Source: Deltaproteobacteria bacterium (GTDB lineage: Bacteria; Myxococcota_A; UBA796; CAJQPC01). From it: a DNA stretch of 64,000 nucleotides. Below, one piece after another: positions 58,001-64,000 of this stretch (within the stretch, counting starts at the first letter, position 1; the number at the start of each line of letters is the position of its first letter). The position numbers and the translations under genes were made by a program. The stretch lies in contig JADKFE010000018.1 of assembly GCA_016717595.1 (NCBI GenBank), forward strand, positions 69,094 through 133,093, read 5' to 3'. The notes beneath the pieces were generated by a model. The model was not told the origin of the DNA. It was given only the letters and a program-made list of their open reading frames with translations, and searched no databases.

Positions 58001-60778
58001 GGGGGTGCCCTCGCCGACGATGAGGCCGCCGCCGTCGCCACCTTCGGGGCCGAGATCGAGCACATGATCGGCGACCTTCACCACGTCGAGATCGTGCTCA
58101 ATGACCAAGACCGAGTTGCCCACGTCCACGAGGCGCTGGAGCGCGTCGAGCAGGCGCCGCACGTCCACGAAGTGCAGCCCCGTCGTGGGCTCATCGAGGA
58201 TGTACAGGGTGCGCCCCGTCGCCGGGCGGTGCAGCTCTGTCGCGAGCTTCACCCGCTGGGCCTCGCCGCCGGAGAGCGTGGTGGAGGGCTGCCCCAACGA
58301 GACGTAGCCCAGGCCGACGCTCACCAAGGTGTCCAAGATTCGTTTGAGGCGGCGGTGATGCTGGAAAAACTCGGCGGCCTCGGACAGAGGCATCGCCAAG
58401 ACATCGGCGATGTTGTGGCCGCGGTAACGAACCTCCAGCGTCTCTGTGTTAAATCGGCGCCCGCCGCAGGCCTCACACTCCACCTGCACATCGGCCAAGA
58501 ACTGCATCTCGATCGTCTTGACCCCGGCGCCTTCACACTCCTCACAGCGGCCCCCGGGCACGTTGAACGAGAAGCGGCCGGGCTTCCAGCCGCGGGCTTT
58601 GGACTCGGGGAGCGCGGTGAACAGGCTGCGGATCTCGTCGAAGGCGCTGGTGTAGGTGGCCGGGTTGGACCGCGGCGTGCGCCCGATGGGCGACTGGTCG
58701 ATGACGATGATCTTGTCGAGGTGCTCCACGCCGTCGATGCGGTCGTGGGGGCCGGGATCGGGGGTCTCGGCGCCGTTCACCAGCCGGGCCAGCGCGCGCT
58801 CCAAGACCTGCACGACGAGGCTTGATTTGCCCGAGCCGCTCACCCCCGTCACGGCGACGAAGGCCCCCAGCGGGATCGACACGGTCACGTTCTGGAGGTT
58901 GTTCGCCCGGGCGTTGACGACGGTGAGCTTCTGGCCGTTGCCCGGCCGCCGCGCCTCGGGCAAGGGGATGCGCTCGTCCCCGCGCAAGAACGCCGCCGTG
59001 TGCCCTTGCGCCGTGAGCAGCGTCTCCGGCGGCCCGGAGTGGATGAGCGCGCCGCCCTCGACCCCAGCGCCGGGCCCGACGTCTACGACCCAGTCGGCGG
59101 CCTCCATCGTCTCACGATCGTGCTCCACGACGAGCACGGAGTTTCCGACGTCCCGCAGGCGCAACAACGAGCGCAAGAGCCGCTGGTTGTCGCGGGGGTG
59201 CAGGCCGATGGACGGCTCATCCAGCACATACGTCACGCCTTGAAGCCCCGAGCCCACCTGGGCCGCGAGGCGAATTCGTTGGGCCTCGCCGCCGGAGAGC
59301 GTGGCTGAAGACCGCGACAGGCTGAGGTAGCTGAGCCCCACCTCGTCCAAAAACTTGAGGCGCGCGGCGATCTCCCGCAGCACCTCTTGGCCGATCTGCC
59401 GCTCGGCGCCGTTGAGCCGCATGCCGTCAAAGAGCTGCAGCCCCTCGCGGATGGTGAGCCCCGAGAGCTCGGCGATGTTGTAGCCCCGGAACCGCACGGC
59501 CAAGGCCACGGCGTTGAGGCGTTTTCCGTGGCAGTCCAAGCACGGTCGATGCCGCCGAAACCGCTCAAAGCTGGGGAACTTGGTGAAGTGGTAGACGTGT
59601 TTGATGTTGTCGAGGAGCCCCGCCCAGGTGCGGGTGCGCTGGTCTTGGCGGGCGCCGCGCTCGAGGGTGTAGGCGTACTCAAAGCTCACGCCTTCGCCGA
59701 GCAGGATCGCCCGCTGCACGGCCTCGGTCTGTTCACGCCAAGGCTTGTCCACCGGCGCGCCCAGATGGGCCGCCAGCGCCAAGATCACGTCTTGGCCCAC
59801 CCAAGAGAAGGGCACCCGGCCCTCCTCGTTGAACACCAAGAAGGCGTCCTTGAGGGGCAGGGCGGGGTTGACCAGACGGTCGGGGTCGAAGTCGACCAGC
59901 TCCCCCAGGCCGCCGCAGGTGGGGCAGGCGCCTTGGGGGGCGTTGAAGCTGAACAGCCGCGGCTCAAGCTCGGGGATGGAGATGTCGGGGTGTTTGGCGC
60001 AGGCCCGGGAGCTGGACCAGGTGGCGTGGGTCTCGGCCTCGCCCTCGGCCTCGATGAGCGCGCTGACCACGCCCCCGCAGAGGGCCAAGGACCGCTCGAC
60101 GGCCTCGCTCACCCGGGGGCGGTCCTCGGGCACGGCCCGGGCGCGGTCGAGGACGATCTCGAGGGTGTGCTTCTCGTAGCGGGCCAGGGCCGGGAGGTCT
60201 TCGTCGAGGCGGTAGATCGTGCCGTCGATGCGCACCCGCAGCCAGCCTTGGCGGCGTAAGTCATCGAGCTCTTTGCGGTACTCGCCCTTGCGGTCGCGCA
60301 CGATGGGCGCGAGCACCGTGAGCCGGGCGCCGGGCTTCTGGCCCAACATGCGCTCGGCGATCTGCCCCGGAGAGAGCGCGGTGATGGCGGTGTCGCAGAC
60401 CGGGCAGTGGGCGACGCCGAGGCGCGACATCAAGAGCCGCAGGTAGTCCAGCAGCTCGGTGACCGTGCCCACCGTCGAGCGTGGGTTGCGGTTGACCGTC
60501 TTCTGATCGATGGAGATCGTCGGCGAGAGGCCCTCGACGTGGTCCACCTTGGGCTTCTCCATCTTGCCCAAGAACTGCCGCGCATACGCCGACAACGACT
60601 CCATGAACCGCCGCTGGCCCTCTTGGTACACGGTGTCGAAGGCGAGGCTGGACTTGCCCGAGCCTGAGAGCCCAGTGAACACCACGAGGCTGTCCCGAGG
60701 GATACGCAGGTCAACCCCTTTGAGGTTGTGCTCCCGCGCGCCCAAGACGACGATCTCCTCTGGGCCTCTGCCTGACAT
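54983..60778 (-). CDS. uvrA: Double-length UvrA, two UvrA units fused in one chain
   Basis: The DNA-damage recognition ATPase of nucleotide-excision repair. At 1931 residues it is twice the usual 940. Four Walker A loops are seen: GLSGSGKSSLA (about 34), GVSGSGKSSLV (643), GVSGSGKTSLA (991) and GVSGSGKSSLI (1589). Four LSGGEAQR signatures lie near 492, 832, 1439 and 1778. Each half has its zinc modules (CPVCD, CEACGGRRFN; CPHCD, CEHCKGRRFN). The joint is near residue 960 in an Arg/His/Pro-rich linker. Chlamydial UvrA is a comparable fusion. ATG at 60778 follows GGAGG. The last 36 codons overlap the convergent gene antisense, with no closer stop in any frame. A LexA-like box sits upstream. Confidence 0.94.
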   Translation of the reverse strand: MSGRGPEEIVVLGAREHNLKGVDLRIPRDSLVVFTGLSGSGKSSLAFDTVYQEGQRRFMESLSAYARQFLGKMEKPKVDHVEGLSPTISIDQKTVNRNPRSTVGTVTELLDYLRLLMSRLGVAHCPVCDTAITALSPGQIAERMLGQKPGARLTVLAPIVRDRKGEYRKELDDLRRQGWLRVRIDGTIYRLDEDLPALARYEKHTLEIVLDRARAVPEDRPRVSEAVERSLALCGGVVSALIEAEGEAETHATWSSSRACAKHPDISIPELEPRLFSFNAPQGACPTCGGLGELVDFDPDRLVNPALPLKDAFLVFNEEGRVPFSWVGQDVILALAAHLGAPVDKPWREQTEAVQRAILLGEGVSFEYAYTLERGARQDQRTRTWAGLLDNIKHVYHFTKFPSFERFRRHRPCLDCHGKRLNAVALAVRFRGYNIAELSGLTIREGLQLFDGMRLNGAERQIGQEVLREIAARLKFLDEVGLSYLSLSRSSATLSGGEAQRIRLAAQVGSGLQGVTYVLDEPSIGLHPRDNQRLLRSLLRLRDVGNSVLVVEHDRETMEAADWVVDVGPGAGVEGGALIHSGPPETLLTAQGHTAAFLRGDERIPLPEARRPGNGQKLTVVNARANNLQNVTVSIPLGAFVAVTGVSGSGKSSLVVQVLERALARLVNGAETPDPGPHDRIDGVEHLDKIIVIDQSPIGRTPRSNPATYTSAFDEIRSLFTALPESKARGWKPGRFSFNVPGGRCEECEGAGVKTIEMQFLADVQVECEACGGRRFNTETLEVRYRGHNIADVLAMPLSEAAEFFQHHRRLKRILDTLVSVGLGYVSLGQPSTTLSGGEAQRVKLATELHRPATGRTLYILDEPTTGLHFVDVRRLLDALQRLVDVGNSVLVIEHDLDVVKVADHVLDLGPEGGDGGGLIVGEGTPEHIATLDTPTGRALATLPEFGAAPRAFKPHRAARRDRPPDLQVRGATCHNLKSVNLTVPKDSLTVITGVSGSGKTSLAFDTLFAEGQRRYVECMSTYARRFLGRLDRAPVESVEGLAPAIAINQKTASHNPRSTVATVTEIYDYLRLFWARAGEAHCPHCDAPIVGYAPSAAARHLQALAPGPGWLIAPLPKVDDGEARRKELLQDGYLRLFGPQGEVSMEDAAAAKALLESEPYLVADRLNPTTTERQRVAEAVKVAYAYGGGKAAFQSREGDLIPLSEEPACPVHGKIWAGEITPRHFSFNSYLGACRTCDGVGVTVSLDPTLLFPDTSAGVLKALDPRVASVIARSAKLASHLSALLAALKLKADTPLHKYSAEQLQALLYGLPGVPLLMQWTSSWGRAKNIVTEEGDWPGLVPIVESWSSGMEWLRRARPCPSCEGGRLQPEVLAVRVSGLNIHQATILTVEAALEFFQSLTLDETQTAIAAQPLDEVRGRLRFLRDVGLGYISLDRGAATLSGGEAQRIRLASQLGSGLTGCIYVLDEPTVGLHPRDTQRLLGTLVGLRDLGNTVIVVEHDPETMATADFIVDMGPGAGDLGGEIVASGTLAELLEHPRSLTGAYLSGRRKMPRQAARRPVKSMISLINPRVNNLKVKTLQVPVGVLTVVTGVSGSGKSSLIMDALVPALSHAMRITEGAGPAEAVELPTGFKKLVVVDQSPIGTTPRSTPATTTKLMDSLRDLYAQAPIAKERGWDKGRFSFNNADGRCAHCEGRGSILVEMHFLSDVWVVCEHCKGRRFNDATLEARWAGLSIADALDLRVDEALEVFGKHRALAGPLRQLQDVGLGYIRLGQPATTMSGGEAQRVKLAKELGSRGASAIYVLDEPTTGLHFADVDKLIGVLQRLVDNGATVIVIEHNLDVILNADHVIDMGPEGGDAGGELLFEGTPEGLAQQDSPTGRALAALIPQVSQAAQSPKPGKTATASKPPSRSAKAISSAPSPSRSTKVA

Positions 60779-61115
60779 CTGACCTCCGAGCCGCTGCCGA
60801 ACCTGAACACCTGTTTACACGGTTGGGCGCGAAGTCAAGAGGTCAGCAGCCAATCAACGTTGCGCCGGGCGCGGAGGAGCAGAGGGGGAGGGGGCCAGGG
60901 GGCGCGTAGAGTGCATTTTTGCGGTGTCGGCCCAGAGGGATCCTTGTGGGAGCGGGGAGCGGATCGCTGGAGGAGGTTGTATGAGATCGAGGGGCGCACG
61001 GCTGCTCAGTCGCCGGTTCAGGCGTTGGCCTCAGCCCTTATGACCATCGACCCCGCTTGAGCTGCCGATGACCCGTCTTGCTGCACGCCGCCCAGACGAT
61101 CCAGCACAGCAACAA
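60779..61115. other. uvrA promoter region and non-coding gap
   Basis: Apart from the LexA-like box, I see a purine-rich run at about 60872-60900 and no gene. A 66-codon open frame on the plus strand from 60860 lacks a ribosome site and family features. Confidence 0.5.
60802..60818 (-). promoter_or_regulatory. LexA-like (SOS) operator before uvrA
   Basis: Read on the minus strand, the 17 bases are GTAAACAGGTGTTCAGG. They match the myxobacterial LexA consensus as I recall it (CTRHAMRYBYGTTCAGS) at 15 of 17 positions, including the whole GTTCAGG end. The site lies 24-40 bases before the uvrA start, where a repressor would block the promoter. Binding is inferred, not shown. Confidence 0.5.
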
Positions 61116-61116
61116 A

Positions 61117-61145
61117 CGCCCGCCGGGGGCATCCCCCGACGGGCG
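61117..61145 (-). terminator. Rho-independent terminator of the gene at 61168
   Basis: CGCCCG-C-CGGGGG (61117-61129) pairs with CCCCCG-A-CGGGCG (61133-61145): 12 base pairs with one C-A mismatch around the loop CAT. On the minus strand the stem is followed by TTTGTTGCTG. It stands 22 bases past the stop codon of the minus-strand gene. Confidence 0.75.
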
Positions 61146-61167
61146 CGTCTTGTGCGAGCGCTTGGGC

Positions 61168-61866
61168 TTAGATCGAGATCGCCGAGAGATCCGTGGCGTC
61201 GTCGCTCTCGTCTTCGCCCTCGCCGCCGTCTTTGCGGGCGCGGCGGTACGCGCCGAGGTCGATCACCAGGCCGCTGGCCTCGGGGTCATCCTCGACGGTG
61301 CGCGCAAACCGCACAGAATCCCGATCGAAGGCGGCGCGGGCGAGCACGAGGGCCTCGTGGGACTGTTTACGTTGGGCCCGTGTCATGGCCTCTTGTTGTT
61401 GGCCGGTGACGAGCGCGGCGTGGGCAGCCCGCAGGGCCTCGACCATCTCCGTGTTGAGCTTCAGGCTAAAGCCCGTGTCGATGGCGGTGAGCAGGCCGCC
61501 CACGCGGGTGGCCACCTCGTTGCGGCTCAGCTTCGCGAGGTCGGACCGGGTGATGCCGCCCAGAAGTGACTCCAGCTTGTCGAGGCCAGCGGCTCCGTGC
61601 TTCATCTGTGTGTGCATGAACAGCTCACGCACCGCCTCATGCACCGCCCCCAGCGCCTCACGGAGCGTCTCTACAGCGAGATTGTGGGCTTGTCGGCGCT
61701 CTTTGTGCGCCGTGCTCGCCGTGGTGAACCCCTCGTAGCTCGACTTCGCCAAGAACTCGTAGAGCACGATGAGCTTGGATGTGGCCACGAGAGTAATCAG
61801 CCAGGCCAGGGTGTTGTTCTTGATGAGGTTTCTCTCGCCGTCGTTCTCGGCGCGAATCTCCGCCAC
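61168..61866 (-). CDS. Helical protein of unknown function with one N-terminal membrane segment
   Basis: The protein has 232 residues. Residues 17-40 (NTLAWLITLVATSKLIVLYE) are hydrophobic enough for one membrane anchor. The rest is almost entirely helical: TAHKERRQAHNLAVETLREA, SDLAKLSRNEVATRVGGLL and EALRAAHAALVTGQQQEAMT give long amphipathic helices, probably a coiled coil. The tail is acidic (GEGEDESDDATDLSAISI). No family is recognised. The start follows GAGG, and the gene has its own terminator. Confidence 0.7.
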   Translation of the reverse strand: MAEIRAENDGERNLIKNNTLAWLITLVATSKLIVLYEFLAKSSYEGFTTASTAHKERRQAHNLAVETLREALGAVHEAVRELFMHTQMKHGAAGLDKLESLLGGITRSDLAKLSRNEVATRVGGLLTAIDTGFSLKLNTEMVEALRAAHAALVTGQQQEAMTRAQRKQSHEALVLARAAFDRDSVRFARTVEDDPEASGLVIDLGAYRRARKDGGEGEDESDDATDLSAISI

Positions 61867-62105
61867 TGTTCCCTCCTCTTGTCACGGTCGTGGCTCTCCA
61901 TGAGCGGCGCCGTTGGTCAAATCTCTACCTCGCAGACTTCTTAGGTCGCAAGCGCGGAGCGGGTGGGCGGCCACACTTTTTCACCATCGAGGTGTCAGAG
62001 TTTTGGATCGTGACGCAAAAAGCGGCGAGATTGGCCTTGCTGGGGGCGGTCGGGGTGGAGTTGGGATTCTGAGGGGCGGCGAGATCCTCTCATTTTGACC
62101 CGCTG

Positions 62106-62525
62106 GACCGAGGCGGCGCCGGATCGGTCCAGGGGCGTGACCCCTTGGATCGATCCGGCGGCGGATCGGTTCAACCGCGTGACCCCTTGAAGCGATCCGG
62201 CGGCGGTCGGCTCCAACTGCGTGACACAATGGAGCGATCCGCCGCCGGTCGGCGACAACAGCGCGCTCCCTTGACGCGATCCGGCGCCGGTTGGGAACAA
62301 CAGCGCGCTCCCTTGACGCGATCCGGCGCCGGTCGGCTCCGACAGCGTGCCCCCTCGGAGCGATCCGCCGCCGGTCGTCCTCAACAGCGTGGCCCAGTGG
62401 AGCGATCCGGGGCCGGTCGGCTCCAACCGCGTGACCCGACGGAGTGATCCGGCGCCGGTCAGCTCCAGCGGCGGGACCCCCGGGAGCGATCCGGCGCCCG
62501 CTCTGTCTGGCGGGGTGATCCGCTG
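62106..62525. repeat. Ten perfectly phased 42-bp tandem repeats with a palindromic core
   Basis: The units start at 62106, 62148, 62190, 62232, 62274, 62316, 62358, 62400, 62442 and 62484. None has an insertion or deletion. The consensus includes GCGATCCGGCGCCGGTCGGC and later CAACAGCGTGAC. The centre CCGGCGCCGG is a perfect palindrome in units 5, 6 and 9 and off by one or two bases elsewhere. A weak partial copy (TTGACCCGCTG) precedes unit 1. Both strands are open across the array. On the minus strand a 189-codon frame (61995-62564) would give 14-residue repeats such as GSLQGVTRLNRSAA, but it has no ribosome site or known family. Coding status is unresolved. Confidence 0.85.
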
Positions 62526-62846
62526 GCGTTTCGCCTCTCCATGACGCTCAGAGAGCTCATGCAAGCCCGCTCATCGCCCAAGCGGGGGCGTTCTTGTGGG
62601 GCGCGGGTCTGCGCTGCGCCCCCAGGCTCAGCCGGTCGCGCCGCCCCCCGCGAATGGGGATGATTCCTGGCCTCGTCGCGGCGTGTGCTCTCACCGATCA
62701 GCGCCGCGTCACCTCTTCGACGGAGCCCCCGCTCATCCTGCCTGAGCGGTTTGTGGCCCGTGAGCTGTGCCCCCAAACTTATTCTTGCATCGTCTTGTGC
62801 GCGCCTCCGCGCCATGGTAAGGTCCAGCCGTCCATGGAGCCCGAGA
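62526..62846. other. Gap before the ParA-like gene
   Basis: No gene is seen. A short inverted repeat (CCCGCT/AGCGGG near 62566-62586) and a weak promoter-like pair TTGTGC...17 bases...TAAGGT (about 62795-62823) precede the ATG at 62847. Confidence 0.4.
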
Positions 62847-64000
62847 ATGTCCGCCCCACTCCTCATCGGCCTGACCGAGCTTGACCAGCAGTCCTGGGCG
62901 GACGTGGGCGCGCTGCTCTTGGCCCACGCCTGGGCGAGCTTCGGGTATCGGGTGGTGCTCATCGACGGCGATCCGGCCTCAGCGATGCTCTCGGGCTGGA
63001 CACACACGCTCCCCGATGACGGCCCGGCGCTGATGACGCTCTTGCGCGACTGGGCGGCGGGCGTCGTGTGTACCCGGCCACGGACGCCGTGCTGACCTTG
63101 CTTTGGGATGAGGCGGTGAGCGGCGAGATCGGCGTGATGCGCGCCTCGGATGATGGCGCCGCGGATCGTGAGCTGGCGCCCAGCGCCCGGGCTGTGCGCG
63201 CCGCGCGCCGCGCCTTGTTGCGCGCGTTCGTCTTGGAGGAGCGCGCCGACATCGTGCTCGTGCGCCTGCCGCCGCTCTCCACGCAGTTGGGCGTCACCTT
63301 CGCCGCGAACCTCGTAGACGTGCTCGTGCCGATGATCGCGCCCACCGCCGAGGCTTTGCATCGCGCCGACGCCGCCCTGAGCCAAGCCCAGAGCCTCCGC
63401 GGCGCCGAGCAGCTCGTGCTCCCCGTCGAGCTGAGCGCCGTCGGCCACTGGCGCCGCGAGGCCACCGAGGCCCTGTGGCTGCACCACCTGTCCCTCGTGC
63501 CCGCGCTGCGGGTGCGCCCGCCCCAGCCCGGCGCCGTCGCGGGTCGTCCTTTGGCCTCCCTCGTCGAGGACATGCAGGCCCTCGCCGACGCCGTGCGCCT
63601 ACAAACCCGCCTCGCCCACCCCGACGCCAAAGAGCAGGTCTGGGAGTCCGACGCCTTAGAGGACGGCCCGGGGGCGTACTCCGGCTTCATGCGCCTGCTC
63701 CGCGAGCACCCGTCCGAGGCCCTGGAGTTCTTCACCAAGAGCCTCTCCGGCAAAGGCGCCACTCGTCGCAGCACCGTCGAGGCCCTGCGGGCGATGGTCG
63801 ATTACGGCCAGCTCAGCGAGGAGCGGATCGCCTGGGCGTTTCGTTACGCCGTGCAGCGCTTTCGCCCGGAGGAGCCTGACCCGCTCTCGGGGTACATGGT
63901 CGAGGTGGGGCGGCGGCTGTTGGAGGGTGTGCGGGAGGAGATCATCCACGTTCGGCGGACGCGGGTGCTCATCGACGTGGCCAGCGCCTTGGTGCAGCAT
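62847..64000 (+). CDS. ParA/MinD-fold protein with a degenerate P-loop, frame broken by one missing base, partial
   Basis: ATG at 62847 begins MSAPLLIGLTELDQQSWADV. The strand-helix-strand order and YRVVLIDGDPA (about residues 35-45), then ADIVLVRLPPLSTQLGVTFA and LVDVLVPMIAPTAEALHRAD, follow ParA/MinD ATPases. The KGGxGKT P-loop expected at residues 9-19 is replaced by ELDQQSWADVG, so ATP binding is doubtful. The frame breaks near the G3 at 63059-63061. One added G joins LLRDWAAG to RRVYPATDAVLTLLWDE, and the gene then stays open to the window end (about 385 residues visible). The C-terminal part (GFMRLLREHPSEALEFF, then helical) is unknown. It lies 320 bases downstream of the 42-bp array. 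Confidence 0.65.

Noticed and set aside
60860..61060. A 66-codon plus-strand frame between uvrA and the helical protein
   Set aside because: Arg/Gly-rich start, no ribosome site, no family.
62106..62525. CRISPR array
   Set aside because: The 42-bp units follow each other directly with no unique spacers, and there are no cas genes.

Overview
The window is one continuous stretch of GC-rich bacterial chromosome, densely coded on both strands. Its gene content points to a myxobacterium or another deltaproteobacterial-type lineage (Myxococcota, probably uncultured). The signs are many secreted lipoproteins with MopE-type DCDD/CDGxDNDCDG repeats, von Willebrand A lipoproteins with a DNSCSM metal site, a membrane-anchored Ser/Thr kinase beside an outer-membrane barrel protein, a fused double UvrA and a myxobacterial-type LexA-like box. 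The taxonomic call is inference. No rRNA, tRNA, CRISPR array or insertion sequence was seen.

Layout. 1-2.2 kb: the tail of an FG-GAP protein and a hydrolase-like lipoprotein. 2.3-4.6 kb: cydAB, a bd-type quinol oxidase. 4.6-5.2 kb: a structured non-coding gap. 5.2-7.0 kb: a MopE/LamG lipoprotein. 7.1-11.1 kb (minus): rsmG, mnmG and a lipoprotein gene as one unit, then an NmrA-like gene. 11.3-18.5 kb: mostly exported proteins, a SirB1-type protein, and a minus-strand run of two paralogues and a propeller lipoprotein. 18.5-22.1 kb: greB, a DUF502 protein, a lipoprotein, a glycosyltransferase and rnhB. 22.3-36.6 kb: a complete nuoA-N operon for respiratory complex I in canonical order. 36.7-45.6 kb: six tightly packed lipoprotein genes that look like one exported system. 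45.6-51.0 kb: a GYF/SH3-like membrane protein, a flavodoxin-like protein, a small lipoprotein, the kinase and its barrel partner. 51.0-55.1 kb: a tandem pair of MopE/FG-GAP lipoproteins. 55.0-60.8 kb (minus): the double-length UvrA. 61.2-64.0 kb: an unknown helical protein, a regular ten-copy 42-bp repeat array and a ParA-like gene without a recognisable P-loop that runs off the window.

Central functions are aerobic respiration (complex I plus cytochrome bd), translation quality (MnmG, RsmG), transcription (GreB) and DNA repair (UvrA, RNase HII). Much of the rest is envelope proteins of unknown role. The best candidates for something undescribed are the six-lipoprotein operon, whose vWA protein carries a lamin-tail domain in circularly permuted order inside the vWA fold, and the 42-bp array next to the degenerate ParA-like gene.

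Quality caveat: five single-base G/C losses in short homopolymers break otherwise good reading frames (near 9552, 16404, 32630, 32830 and 63060). They look like sequencing errors rather than true pseudogenes, and the affected genes are annotated across the shift.
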